Below the pieces are notes generated by a model. That model searched no databases. It was not told the DNA's origin and worked only from the letters and a program-made list of their open reading frames with translations. DNA of 64,000 bases, from NCBI RefSeq assembly GCF_039832105.1, contig NZ_JBDOHS010000001.1, forward strand, positions 1-64,000. Direction: 5' to 3'. Positions 43,115 to 51,984 of the stretch are shown in pieces. Made by a program: the position numbers and the translations under genes. Source of the stretch: Dorea_A sp016295505 (GTDB lineage Bacteria > Bacillota > Clostridia > Lachnospirales > Lachnospiraceae). Position 1 is the stretch's first letter. The number at the start of each line of letters is the position of its first letter.

Positions 43115-44119
43115 ATGAAACATTCAATGATATTGTCAGACACCCGGTATCAGGAACAGATGGATCATCTCGTAATACCTTATCTAACACAGCGGATGGA
43201 AACATTCTGTCTGGAACGGGAACCTGGAAAGAAACTATATGGCGTCAGATATCTGGCGGATTCTCCTGCCGGAATTATTCTGATCTCACATGGTTTTACA
43301 GAAACAGCCGAAAAATATCGGGAGATGGCCTATTATTTTGTCAATGCAGGATACCATACCTACATCATCGACCATTGCGGACATGGAAGAAGTTACCGGT
43401 TGGTGAAAGATCCATCTCTGGTACATATCGACCGGTATGAACGATATGTACAGGATCTGTTGTATACAGCCGAATACGCAGGAAAAGCACACCCGGATCT
43501 TTCTGTTAATCTGTACGGTCATTCTATGGGCGGAGGCATTGCAGCCGCAGCTGCTGCTTACTATCCACAGGATTTTCACAGAGTCATTCTGTCCTCGCCC
43601 ATGATCCGTCCATCTACAGGGAATGTTCCCTGGGTTTTGGCTGGTCTGATCGCTTCTGTATGCTGCAGGATCGGAAAGTCAGAAGCTTACGTGTTCGGAC
43701 AGCGTCCGTATCAGGGAAAAGAAGCTTTTGAAGACAGTGCTTCCCAGTCAGAAGCCAGATTCTCCTATTATAATGACATCAAAGCACAGGAGCCTCTGTT
43801 CCATACGAGTGCGGCTTCCTTTGGATGGCTGCACGAGGCCATGCGGCTGAATCATTTCCTGCAGACAAAGGCATGGAAACAGATACACTCACCTGTTCTG
43901 CTCTTTCAGGCAGAACAGGATGCTTTCGTATCTGAAAAAGAACAACAGCGATTCATCGCCAGATTAAACAGACAACACAAGCCGATCCTGATCGGCACAG
44001 ACACGATTCCCTTTGCTCAATGCATTCGTATGCCGGATACCAAACATGAAATATTCAGCTCCGACACGGATATACTGGATGACTATTGGGACAAAATCAT
44101 ACATTTTCTCAGTTACTGA
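43115..44119 (+). CDS. alpha/beta hydrolase (lysophospholipase-like)
   Basis: A 334-residue hydrolase of the PldB/monoacylglycerol lipase type. The oxyanion HG motif is ISHGFTETAEKY near residue 59, nucleophile Ser in YGHSMGGGIAAA near 139, Asp in LFQAEQDAFV near 270 and His in DTKHEIF near 310. The triad is complete. No signal peptide is present, so it is cytosolic. It follows the GPH transporter closely. Confidence 0.9.
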   Translation: MKHSMILSDTRYQEQMDHLVIPYLTQRMETFCLEREPGKKLYGVRYLADSPAGIILISHGFTETAEKYREMAYYFVNAGYHTYIIDHCGHGRSYRLVKDPSLVHIDRYERYVQDLLYTAEYAGKAHPDLSVNLYGHSMGGGIAAAAAAYYPQDFHRVILSSPMIRPSTGNVPWVLAGLIASVCCRIGKSEAYVFGQRPYQGKEAFEDSASQSEARFSYYNDIKAQEPLFHTSAASFGWLHEAMRLNHFLQTKAWKQIHSPVLLFQAEQDAFVSEKEQQRFIARLNRQHKPILIGTDTIPFAQCIRMPDTKHEIFSSDTDILDDYWDKIIHFLSY

Positions 44120-44133
44120 ACGGAATGTTGCAA

Positions 44134-44769
44134 TTAATAAAACTGCAGTTCACCGGTTTCCCGGTTATGTTCCTCTGCCTTCCGTATCAGAAAAACGGTA
44201 AATGCGATCATGATACACAGGCAGAGCATTAATCCGGTCAGATCCGCGATCCAGCCCTTCCCCTCTTCCCGGATATGAAATACAAACCGGATGATGTTAA
44301 GACAATAGGTCAGCGGAAATACACAGGATATCAGCTTCGCCCACCAAGGAAAACAGCTGACCGGTATCCTGCTGCCGGAAAATAATGTCATCGGGTAATC
44401 TTCCATAACCTGCAGAATCTGATCTCTTTCTTTCATGCTCATTGTTTTCCCGGAATATTGCATCCTTTCATTCCATTGATAGATCGTCATTTTCCTGAAA
44501 TAGGAAAACATCTCTACGATCTCCATCTGGCGGATCTCGCTCCATCTGTCAGAATCAATAATGATGGTCCAGGTATTCGTGATCTCGTCCAGCTCTCTAA
44601 TTCGCCCGATCAGCTCCGGAGACGACTTTTCTTTTGATTCCGCCCACTTTTTTCTGGAGGCATGGTGCTCCGGATTCGACAGTACATGCATAGAAAAAAA
44701 CATTTCCCAGGCCGGAAGAACAGAAAATACAATTTCCGTATTCTTCTCCCGAAATATATCTAATATCAC
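44134..44769 (-). CDS. in-frame chimera: DUF5937/ArsR-like N-terminus plus ABC-2 permease C-terminus, probable remnant
   Basis: A 211-residue ORF starting with GTG at 44769 after GGAAGGAG. The first 123 residues match the N-terminal ligand domain of DUF5937/ArsR-type regulators (VFSVLPAWEMFFSMHVLSNP; IRQMEIVEMFSYFRK). At about residue 124-126 (DY then PMTLFSG) it switches to the end of an ABC-2 permease, with membrane helices (WWAKLISCVFPLTYCLNIIR; LMLCLCIMIAFTVFLI). The HTH and most of the permease are missing. The promoter and GTG start remain intact, so it may still be expressed. Confidence 0.7.
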   Translation of the reverse strand: MILDIFREKNTEIVFSVLPAWEMFFSMHVLSNPEHHASRKKWAESKEKSSPELIGRIRELDEITNTWTIIIDSDRWSEIRQMEIVEMFSYFRKMTIYQWNERMQYSGKTMSMKERDQILQVMEDYPMTLFSGSRIPVSCFPWWAKLISCVFPLTYCLNIIRFVFHIREEGKGWIADLTGLMLCLCIMIAFTVFLIRKAEEHNRETGELQFY

Positions 44770-44834
44770 ACTTTTTCTCCTTCCACTAATTAACAATCTG
44801 GTTAACCGCTCGTTGTTTTGCTTTAAGCGTGTGT

Positions 44835-44863
44835 ATTATAAGAATGCGGTCCCGTTTTGTCAA
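44835..44863 (-). promoter_or_regulatory. sigma-A promoter for the chimeric regulator-permease gene
   Basis: Minus-strand TTGACA, 17 bases, TATAAT: near consensus. Confidence 0.85.
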
Positions 44864-44893
44864 CATGTTTTTCCTTCGCAATTCCAATTAAAA

Positions 44894-44937
44894 TAGAGCC
44901 GATGGCCTCTCTTTTGAAAACCATCGACTCTGTTTTA
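44894..44937. terminator. hairpin between the barstar gene and the chimera promoter
   Basis: AGAGCCGATGG pairs imperfectly with CCATCGACTCT, with T-rich flanks. It may end the barnase-barstar operon only if reading extends past 44965. Confidence 0.5.
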
Positions 44938-44964
44938 ATGTATATTTTTCTTATTCTCTATTCC

Positions 44965-45219
44965 TTATGCATAATTCTCACATTTTAATCCTGGATTTTC
45001 CCGGCATGCATCCGCAAGAACTCTCTCAACTTTCTTATACCACTCACCCGCCTGATCTTCATTTTCAATCACAACTACCGTATCCGTAAGCTCTGTCAGG
45101 CAGTCATACAGCGCATCCAGATTATTGCCAAAGTATTCCGGCAGCTGAAACTGTTCCTTCAGATATGCAAATGTATCCTCTCTGTTTTCCATTTTGCCTG
45201 CGTCCAGTATCACTCTCAT
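44965..45219 (-). CDS. barstar family ribonuclease inhibitor
   Basis: An 84-residue barstar, starting at the ATG at 45219, which follows GTGAGGAATAAGAAG and the stop of the barnase gene. The core LPEYFGNNLDALYDCLTEL is the family signature and carries the acidic residues that fill the barnase active site. It is cytosolic and acts as immunity protein for the RNase made from the gene immediately upstream. The very short spacing makes translation coupled. Confidence 0.92.
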   Translation of the reverse strand: MRVILDAGKMENREDTFAYLKEQFQLPEYFGNNLDALYDCLTELTDTVVVIENEDQAGEWYKKVERVLADACRENPGLKCENYA

Positions 45220-45223
45220 CTTC

Positions 45224-45736
45224 TTATTCCTCACCATATAACAATTCAAAAGTTTCATAATGATCTTCCGTATAATAGATCAGGCCATCATCCGAATACA
45301 CAATCCTCTTCGCGTTCCGGCGTCCCCCTTCATAATCAATATCACATTCATGGTAAGTCCGGCCATCCGCTTCCGGAAGAGCTCCCTCGTAATTACCAAA
45401 ATAATCGCCACCGATACTTTTGCCCGGTGCGACCTCATCCAGATTGCCCTCTTTACTGTTCCAGCCAAGGGACTGTGCTTCCTTCTTCGTAATATAATTC
45501 TCCGGCAGATGTCCAAATTCATTCAGATACGCCGCCACTTCTTCCTTAGACGTATACTCGCCGGATTCCTCAACCAGCCCTTCCGACTCCTGCTGCGTCT
45601 CCTGATTCGTTTCCTGATTCGTTTCCTGTTGCCCGGAAGATGTATCGTCCGTCTCCACATTCTGGTTTCCACAGCCTGCCAAAAGACAGAACATTAATAA
45701 AAATAACCCTACAAGATACTTAATTTTTTTCCTCAT
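45224..45736 (-). CDS. lipoprotein barnase-like ribonuclease
   Basis: A 170-residue secreted RNase of the N1/T1 barnase family. The N-terminus is a lipoprotein signal (LLMFCLLAGCGN, lipobox LAGC), then a Gln/Glu/Thr-rich linker with QETN repeats (about residues 36-56) and the barnase domain from residue 65: VAAYLNEFGHLPENYITKKE, WNSKEGNL, GGDYFGNYEGALPE. The catalytic Glu (YHECDIDY), Arg (RRNAKR) and His (TEDHYETF) are present. It is anchored outside the cell, so it may act on neighbours or extracellular RNA. Confidence 0.9.
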   Translation of the reverse strand: MRKKIKYLVGLFLLMFCLLAGCGNQNVETDDTSSGQQETNQETNQETQQESEGLVEESGEYTSKEEVAAYLNEFGHLPENYITKKEAQSLGWNSKEGNLDEVAPGKSIGGDYFGNYEGALPEADGRTYHECDIDYEGGRRNAKRIVYSDDGLIYYTEDHYETFELLYGEE

Positions 45737-45850
45737 ATATTCCTCCTACTTATCCCTATGGTTTTCCACATACAAATCAAGAGTAATGCACATCTCGCGT
45801 GGATAAATCCCTTTTTAGCCATAAAAATCGGCAAAAGGGACAGGGGTTTT

Positions 45851-45898
45851 AATAATTTGGGACGGGGAATTTTTAAAAATTCCCCGTCCCAAATTATT
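45851..45898. repeat. perfect 48-bp palindrome, terminator-like
   Basis: Twenty-four bases are followed by their exact complement, so there is no unpaired loop beyond the turn. It starts right at the stop codon of the Na/Pi gene. A partial copy of its arm (GGGACAGGGG) lies 20 bases to the left. It may end transcription, and may be a mobile hairpin unit. Confidence 0.8.
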
Positions 45899-47537
45899 AT
45901 TGTTGCTTCTCCAACACTTCTTCGGCGATATTTCTCGCGTGGTCGGAGATACGTTCCAGACATACCAGTGTGTCGAGGAATACGATTCCTGCTTCTGTGT
46001 TGCACTGGTTGTTTGCCAGACGTTTGATATGTTTGCTTCTGAGTGTAATCTCCATATCATCGGCCTGAGTTTCTTTTTCGATTACCTTCAGTGCAATCTC
46101 TTTGCTCTGTTTTTCATAGGACTCTAATGCATATTCGTAACTGTCGATACAGATATCCAGCATCCCTTGCAGTTGTTCTTTTCCGACTTCTGAGAAGCTG
46201 ACTTTTTTCTCATACAGTGTCTCTGCGAATTCGGAGATGTTTTCACAGTAATCGCTGATACGCTCGATATCAGATACAAGCTGCAGAATGTGTGATACTT
46301 CCTGATGTTCTTTCTCGCTGATCTGCAATGAGCTAAGCTTAATTGCATACTCAGTGATTCCGGCGCTCAGATTATCTACAGTACTTTCTTCATCTTTCAG
46401 GAACTGAATATCCTCTTCTTTTAATGTAAATAATACGGTTCTTGCAACTTCCAGAGATTCTTTTACGATCTCTCCCATACGAATCAATTCTTTGATTGTA
46501 GACTGAAGTGCGATACCTGGTGTCTGAAGGATACGGTCATCAAGAAGTACGACTCCTCTATCCTGTTCAGCCTCATCCACACGTCCGATCTTCTTCGCCA
46601 GTTTTACGATCCAGTTCGATGCAGGGAACAAAAGAACGGTAGTTCCGATATTAAATATGGTATGAACGGTACTGATCTGTGTCTGCGTGATATTACCCAA
46701 ACCAGCTGCCGTATTGATCAATTCAAAGTACACAATCGCAATTACACTGAATATCACCGTACCGATTACGTTGAACAACAGATGCATCAGCGCTGCTGTC
46801 TTGGCATTCTTCTTGGCTCCAAGACTTGACATGATGGCAGTCACACAGGTACCGATGTTCTGTCCCATGATGATATAGATCGCCGCACGGAACGGAATCA
46901 GCCCTGCTGCCGCAAGACTCTGCAGGATACCAACTGAAGCAGATGAACTCTGAATAATACCGGTTACTACCGCACCGGTCAGAATTCCCAGCAGAGGATT
47001 ATGTCCTAATGTGACAAACAGGTTACAGAAAGCCGGTACATCCTTCAGCGGTTCCACTGCAGCGGACATGGTCGTAATACCAATAAACAGAAGACCAAAT
47101 CCTACAACGATGCTGGAGATCTCCTTTGCAGAACGTCTCTTTCCGGTCAGCATGATGATCACACCAAGCATGACTGCAATCGGCGCAAGCGTAGACGGAC
47201 TCAAGAACTTGGCCCACTCCACAGAAGATACCAGCCATCCTGTCACGGTCGTACCTACGTTGGCTCCCATGATAACTCCCATAGCCTGTGTCAGATTCAT
47301 AATACCTGCATTTACAAAACCAACGACCATAACGGTAGTTGCAGATGAACTCTGGATGACCGCAGTAATTGCAGCTCCAAGGAGCACTCCCATCAGCTTA
47401 TTCTTTGTCAGGACTTCCAACAGAGTTTTCATTCGATTTCCGGCAGCATTTTCCAGGCCCTGTGCCATGATCTGCATACCGTAGATAAACATTCCTAGTC
47501 CTCCGACAAAAGGAATAATAATATTTACATAATTCAT
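45897..47537 (-). CDS. Na/phosphate cotransporter family protein with PhoU-like tail
   Basis: A 546-residue NptA-like protein. The two QSSSATT/QSSSASVG repeats (near residues 62 and 196) are the signature of the Na/Pi core, with eight or more membrane segments in the first 310 residues. Residues 340-545 are a PhoU-like helical domain (SLEVARTVLFTLKEEDIQFL; LVCLERISDHARNIAEEVLE). It takes up phosphate with Na+ or senses it. The ATG has GGAGG before it. Confidence 0.92.
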   Translation of the reverse strand: MNYVNIIIPFVGGLGMFIYGMQIMAQGLENAAGNRMKTLLEVLTKNKLMGVLLGAAITAVIQSSSATTVMVVGFVNAGIMNLTQAMGVIMGANVGTTVTGWLVSSVEWAKFLSPSTLAPIAVMLGVIIMLTGKRRSAKEISSIVVGFGLLFIGITTMSAAVEPLKDVPAFCNLFVTLGHNPLLGILTGAVVTGIIQSSSASVGILQSLAAAGLIPFRAAIYIIMGQNIGTCVTAIMSSLGAKKNAKTAALMHLLFNVIGTVIFSVIAIVYFELINTAAGLGNITQTQISTVHTIFNIGTTVLLFPASNWIVKLAKKIGRVDEAEQDRGVVLLDDRILQTPGIALQSTIKELIRMGEIVKESLEVARTVLFTLKEEDIQFLKDEESTVDNLSAGITEYAIKLSSLQISEKEHQEVSHILQLVSDIERISDYCENISEFAETLYEKKVSFSEVGKEQLQGMLDICIDSYEYALESYEKQSKEIALKVIEKETQADDMEITLRSKHIKRLANNQCNTEAGIVFLDTLVCLERISDHARNIAEEVLEKQQ

Positions 47538-47753
47538 GATTTCCTCCTAATGTACACTACACATTAACCCAACATTTTTAACATACCATTTACCTATGCA
47601 GAAAACAACTGCTTTTTACAATTTCTTAATGAGTTTTTGATTTTATACAAAAAAAATCCATAAAATTTCAAAATGGTATTGTTTTTTCCCTCAAAATCTG
47701 TTTAGCTATTACGTATAGACTATTTTAAACTATTATATAGCGAGGTATATGAG

Positions 47754-48617
47754 ATGAAACCAATAAAAGAAGGCAAAGTCCGTGAAATCTATGATAACGG
47801 CGACAGCCTGATTATGGTTGCGACTGACCGTATCAGCTGTTTTGATGTAATCCTGAAAAATGTTGTAACAAAAAAAGGAACTGTTCTGACTCAGATGTCC
47901 AAATTCTGGTTTGATCTGACCAAAGATATCCTTCCAAACCACATGATCTCCGCTGATGTAAAGGATATGCCGGAATTCTTCCAGCAGCCACAGTTTGACG
48001 GAAACAGCATGATGTGCAAGAAGCTGAATATGTTGCCGATCGAATGTATTGTCCGTGGTTATATCACCGGAAGCGGCTGGGCAAGCTATAAAGAAAACGG
48101 AACTGTATGCGGCATTACACTTCCGGAAGGTCTGAAAGAGTCTGACAAGCTTCCTGAGCCAATCTACACACCTTCTACCAAAGCTGAGATCGGCGATCAC
48201 GATGAAAATATATCCTTTGAGCAGAGCATCGCTCATCTGGAAAAGTATTTCCCGGGTAAAGGTGAAGAATATGCAACCAAACTTCGTGACTATACCATTG
48301 CACTTTATAAGAAATGTGCAGATTACGCACTGAGCCGCGGCATCATCATTGCAGATACCAAGTTTGAATTTGGTCTGGACGAAGACGGCAACATCGTAAT
48401 CGGTGATGAGATGCTGACACCGGACAGCTCCCGTTTCTGGCCGGCAGACGGATATGAACCGGGACATGGACAGCCATCTTTTGACAAGCAGTTCGCACGT
48501 GACTGGCTGAAGGCTAATCCGGACAACGACTGGACACTTCCGGATGAGATCGTTCAGAAGACAATTGAAAAGTATCTTCAGAGTTACGAGATGCTGACAG
48601 GAGAAAAGCTCCAGTAA
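47754..48617 (+). CDS. purC: phosphoribosylaminoimidazole-succinocarboxamide synthase
   Basis: A 287-residue SAICAR synthetase for step eight of purine synthesis. The start KEGKVREIYDNGDSLIMVATDRIS is the nucleotide loop, IECIVRGYITGSGWASY the substrate-binding part, and GLDEDGNIVIGDEMLTPDSSRFW the C-terminal signature. It is the longer SAICAR form (about 290 residues). It stands alone, and no other pur genes are near. GCGAGG precedes the ATG. Confidence 0.96.
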   Translation: MKPIKEGKVREIYDNGDSLIMVATDRISCFDVILKNVVTKKGTVLTQMSKFWFDLTKDILPNHMISADVKDMPEFFQQPQFDGNSMMCKKLNMLPIECIVRGYITGSGWASYKENGTVCGITLPEGLKESDKLPEPIYTPSTKAEIGDHDENISFEQSIAHLEKYFPGKGEEYATKLRDYTIALYKKCADYALSRGIIIADTKFEFGLDEDGNIVIGDEMLTPDSSRFWPADGYEPGHGQPSFDKQFARDWLKANPDNDWTLPDEIVQKTIEKYLQSYEMLTGEKLQ

Positions 48618-48641
48618 TTACAAATCACATATAAATTCAAT

Positions 48642-48700
48642 GGGACTGTTACAACATACAGTGATTCATATCTGATGTTGTAACAGTCCCTTTACTTTTT
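48642..48700 (+). terminator. terminator after purC
   Basis: GGGACTGTTACAACAT pairs with ATGTTGTAACAGTCCC, followed by TTTACTTTTT. It lies between the convergent purC and spoVAE and may serve both. Confidence 0.85.
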
Positions 48701-49048
48701 CATTTTCGGTTCAAATACGAGTGATGCAAGATATCCAAATATCAGTGCTGCCGAGATTCCAACGGCACTTGCCTTAAATCCACCCATAAAAATACCGATG
48801 AATCCCTGTGTATCCACTGCTTCTTTGACTCCTTTCCACAACAGGTTGCCAAATCCAAGAAGCGGGACGCTGGCTCCCGCTCCCGCATATTCCTGAAATG
48901 GCTGATAGATCTGTAATGCCCCAAGAACGGCGCCACTGCAGACCAGTAATACCATAACTCTTCCCGGCATCAGTTTTGTCCGGTCCAAAAGGATCTGACA
49001 AAGTGCACAGATCAGACCTCCTATCCAGAATGCGTTGATATAATCCAT
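48692..49048 (-). CDS. spoVAE: stage V sporulation protein AE (SpoVAEb type)
   Basis: A 118-residue membrane protein with three to four helices, beginning MDYINAFWIGGLICALCQIL. The loop GASVPLLGFGNLLWKGV near residue 56 and the end GFIGIFMGGFKASAVGISAALIFGYL (quoted here in family terms) fit SpoVAEb. It belongs to the channel that moves dipicolinic acid into the forespore. AAAGGAG precedes the ATG at 49048. It is the last gene of the spoVA operon. Confidence 0.92.
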   Translation of the reverse strand: MDYINAFWIGGLICALCQILLDRTKLMPGRVMVLLVCSGAVLGALQIYQPFQEYAGAGASVPLLGFGNLLWKGVKEAVDTQGFIGIFMGGFKASAVGISAALIFGYLASLVFEPKMKK

Positions 49049-49110
49049 AGACCTTCTCCTTTCCCTTTCTTTAACAAACTGTATAAGACATACCATATCA
49101 GTTCTTTGTA

Positions 49111-50118
49111 CTAGCAATGCTCCAGTACAATTCCATGCGCGATTCCCGGCACACTTGCCCCTTCATTGTAGCTCACCGTCGACATCAGGGCTCCTGTCGG
49201 AACAAACAATACTCTCTTCCACTCTCCCCGTTCAATCTTTGGCAAAATGTAGGATGACAGTGTAACTGCCGCACATCCGCATCCACTTCCTCCGGCATGC
49301 GTATCCTGCAGATTCTGATCAAATATAAGCATTCCACAGTCCATATGATTTTTCTTGATATCATACCCCTTTCCCCTCATCAGATCAAACAATATACTTT
49401 GTCCGACATATCCCAGATCTCCGGTAATAATACGGTTGTAATCTTCTGCGCTTCTTCCGAAATCCTTCAGATTCTGGATGATTGTATCACAGGCTGCCGG
49501 CGCCATACATGCTCCCATGTTCTGCGAATCTTTCAATCCGTAATCTACAATCTTCCCAACCGTTACTCCTGTGATCCGTACATGGCTTCTTTTCAATCCC
49601 ACGATAAATGCACCACTTCCGGTCACTGTCCAGTGCGCGGATAATGGTCTCTGATTGGCATACCCCAGCGGAAAACGAAATTCCTTTTCTGCGCTTCCAA
49701 AATGGCTGGAGGTCACTGCCAGCATATACTCCCCATAGCCTGCCGCAACACTCATTGCTGCCAGCGCCAATGCTTCTCCGGACGTAGAACAGGCTCCATA
49801 TAACCCGAACATCGGGATATGCAGTTCTTCCACTCCCATAGATGTCGCAACTCCCTGCCGGAGAAGATCTCCACCAAAAAGGAACCGAATATCCTCCGGT
49901 CGGAGATGTGTTTTTCCCAATGCCAGCAGACACGCCTCTTTCTGCATTGCACTCTCTGCTTCCTCCCATGTATTTTCTCCAAAAAGATCCTCCGGTTCCA
50001 CCATGTCAAACAACCGCCCCAGCGGCCCTTCACCTTCTTTTCTGCCGGCAACAGAAGCACTGCCGATTACAAAAGGTGACTGTTCAAATGCGATACTCTG
50101 TATACCTGTTATCATCAT
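49111..50118 (-). CDS. spoVAD: stage V sporulation protein AD
   Basis: A 335-residue SpoVAD of normal length with a thiolase-like fold. LYGACSTSGEALALAAMSV near residue 106 is the former active-site region, and the end HAGGSGCGCAAVTLSSYILP is typical. In B. subtilis it binds dipicolinic acid and is a soluble member of the SpoVA complex. It lies between spoVAC and spoVAE, as in other spore formers. Confidence 0.95.
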   Translation of the reverse strand: MMITGIQSIAFEQSPFVIGSASVAGRKEGEGPLGRLFDMVEPEDLFGENTWEEAESAMQKEACLLALGKTHLRPEDIRFLFGGDLLRQGVATSMGVEELHIPMFGLYGACSTSGEALALAAMSVAAGYGEYMLAVTSSHFGSAEKEFRFPLGYANQRPLSAHWTVTGSGAFIVGLKRSHVRITGVTVGKIVDYGLKDSQNMGACMAPAACDTIIQNLKDFGRSAEDYNRIITGDLGYVGQSILFDLMRGKGYDIKKNHMDCGMLIFDQNLQDTHAGGSGCGCAAVTLSSYILPKIERGEWKRVLFVPTGALMSTVSYNEGASVPGIAHGIVLEHC

Positions 50119-50180
50119 ATTTCCCTTCTTTGCTGTAATCTATCTTTTCCTCCATATTCTCTCTGCGCCTTTCTGCCATA

Positions 50181-50639
50181 CTATACCAGGCCCGCACATT
50201 TCAATATCCAGTACCCAAGTCCCAGAAGCCAGCTGGTAAAGATTCCATACAGAATTACCGGTCCTGCGATCGTAAATATCTTGCAGCCGATTCCCATGAC
50301 CTGACCTTCCTTTTTATACTCAATCGCCGGAGCAGCTACCGAATTGGCAAATCCGGTGATCGGAACCAGTGCACCTGCTCCTCCCCACTTCGCAATTCCG
50401 GGATAAATGTTGCATCCGGTCAGAATCACGCTCATTAACACCAAAAGCATGGAACACCAGCCTCCGCTGATATCCTTGTCCAACCCAATGTGTTCACAGT
50501 AATTCAGGATCATCTGCCCGATTGTACAGATGATTCCTCCCGTCACAAACGCCCGTGCCATATTCACCGGCAAATTATGAACCGGTGTCTTCTGCTTCAC
50601 ATAATTCTCATATGCCTGTTGCTGCTGTTTCTTATCCAT
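50181..50639 (-). CDS. spoVAC: stage V sporulation protein AC
   Basis: A 152-residue membrane protein with four helices. The family start (YENYVKQKTPVHNLPVNMARAF) and the loop GAGALVPITGFANSVAAPAIEYK identify SpoVAC, a mechanosensitive-like channel subunit for dipicolinic acid. The order spoVAB-C-D-E is conserved here. AGGTAGC and a purine-rich stretch precede the start. Confidence 0.95.
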   Translation of the reverse strand: MDKKQQQQAYENYVKQKTPVHNLPVNMARAFVTGGIICTIGQMILNYCEHIGLDKDISGGWCSMLLVLMSVILTGCNIYPGIAKWGGAGALVPITGFANSVAAPAIEYKKEGQVMGIGCKIFTIAGPVILYGIFTSWLLGLGYWILKCAGLV

Positions 50640-50700
50640 ATATGCTACCTCTCGTCATGTTGTTGATTCGCCATATCATTTCCTTATCAGTCAATCATAC

Positions 50701-51117
50701 TTACCATCGTTTTACAAAGAATAGCAGTGCCCCCAGTCCTTTTCCCAATGCAATTCCCAGGATAATATATGGGATACAGCGAAGAAGACGGACTCTCCGG
50801 ATGAAGATCGGGAACAGATTCAGCACCTCCGCCAGCGCCATGGCCCAGCATCCGACAAAAAGGCCGCCAAAGATTCCAAACATTGGTACCAGCCATACAC
50901 CTCCCGGTATGCTGATCTGATATATGGAAAAAACAGTTCCCAGAATTCCTCCCAGCGCAATACTGTCCTCGTATAACATCAGGTGCTCTCCTGTATGCGT
51001 TCTGTCTGCAAAATCCGATACCACTCCCAGACCTATTATGAAAGAAAACAATCCTCCTGCGGCCGCCACGCCGGCGCTAAGTCCGAAAATGATCAAAAGT
51101 ATCATTACTGCCCACAT
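50701..51117 (-). CDS. spoVAB: stage V sporulation protein AB
   Basis: A 138-residue membrane protein with four helices (AVMILLIIFGLSAGVAAAGG; GGVWLVPMFGIFGGLFVGCW). The start is at 51117, after AAAGGAGAAAG; the start lies inside the end of spoVAA, so the genes overlap by 41 bases. SpoVAB is needed for dipicolinic acid uptake in B. subtilis. Confidence 0.9.
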   Translation of the reverse strand: MWAVMILLIIFGLSAGVAAAGGLFSFIIGLGVVSDFADRTHTGEHLMLYEDSIALGGILGTVFSIYQISIPGGVWLVPMFGIFGGLFVGCWAMALAEVLNLFPIFIRRVRLLRCIPYIILGIALGKGLGALLFFVKRW

Positions 51118-51751
51118 CGATTTCTTTCTCCTTTCTGGAGTAGGTTTCAATCAGTGTTGTCTGAATATCATTTTCATAAAGCCGCATCTCAACCTCCATC
51201 GGAGTCGGATCTACTGTCCACTTCTTCCTTCCAAAATGGTTAAAGAACACCAGAATTCCAATCGTAAGACCTATACAGTACGTAAGCTCCAACAGTGTAA
51301 ATCCATCCGACACCTGCCCGGTCAGCTGCTCATATACCTGTGCAAACATCTTTGTAGTATCCACATCATTATTGAATGCCATCGTCGAAAACGCAGCTCC
51401 GAAAAAACTGATCAGTACTACCGCTGCTGTCTTTAGATAATGAACCATTCCTCCTGCCGTCTGCTGTTCCTCATAAGTTACGATAAAATCCGTCTCACCC
51501 ATATTTTCAACCGTGATTCCCGGATATTCTTTGTGTATCTTCTCAATTACTTTCAACACAGACACCGCAACTCTGTTCTGCGACTTCTGATCTGTGTGAT
51601 GAAACCTTAACAGCTTCACCGTACTTAAATGTGGCACAACCGCCGGATTACTGCACTCCATCTTCAGCACATCGCCCAGCGTTACGTCCGGTTTTGTCAC
51701 TTCAATATTTCTGTCTGCCTTTATATATACGATATCTTTGCTTCCTGCCAT
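51077..51751 (-). CDS. spoVAA: stage V sporulation protein AA
   Basis: A 224-residue protein of the SpoVAA family. The first 110 residues form the cytosolic domain (VTLGDVLKMECSNPAVVPHL; ITVENMGETDFIVTYEEQ), followed by two membrane helices (KTAAVVLISFFGAAFSTMAF; GLTIGILVFFNHFGRKKW). It opens the spoVA operon. Its start overlaps a small upstream ORF by 31 bases. Confidence 0.93.
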   Translation of the reverse strand: MAGSKDIVYIKADRNIEVTKPDVTLGDVLKMECSNPAVVPHLSTVKLLRFHHTDQKSQNRVAVSVLKVIEKIHKEYPGITVENMGETDFIVTYEEQQTAGGMVHYLKTAAVVLISFFGAAFSTMAFNNDVDTTKMFAQVYEQLTGQVSDGFTLLELTYCIGLTIGILVFFNHFGRKKWTVDPTPMEVEMRLYENDIQTTLIETYSRKEKEIDVGSNDTFDHFRT

Positions 51752-51894
51752 ACTCTCTCCTGCCTTACGAGTGTTCCCTCCCGGACATCATCCGTTTCCT
51801 TCCGACTTCCAAAGTAATAGATTCCACCTATGATCACCGCTGCCGTCACGATACACAACAGACAGATTCTGAGCTTTCTTCTTGCGTCATCCAT
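51721..51894 (-). CDS. small membrane protein between sigF and spoVAA
   Basis: A 57-residue ORF starting MDDARRKLRICLLCIVTAAV, with one transmembrane helix near residues 9-28 and a charged tail. AAGGTGAG precedes the ATG. It sits 90 bases after sigF and overlaps spoVAA, so it is probably part of the sporulation operon. I do not recognise the family. Confidence 0.6.
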   Translation of the reverse strand: MDDARRKLRICLLCIVTAAVIIGGIYYFGSRKETDDVREGTLVRQERVWQEAKISYI

Positions 51895-51984
51895 ACACTC
51901 ACCTTCTTTATCCAGTATCTTGTTGTATTTGTTATCTTTTTTTCTTTGCTTAGTATGGATACTTCCGCCAAAAACTATACATAT

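Noticed and set aside
44134..44769. A normal stand-alone ABC permease
   Set aside because: The first 123 residues are clearly from a regulator family, so the ORF is not a complete permease.
47733..48467. A 244-codon frame on the minus strand
   Set aside because: It is antisense to purC, whose protein is unambiguous.
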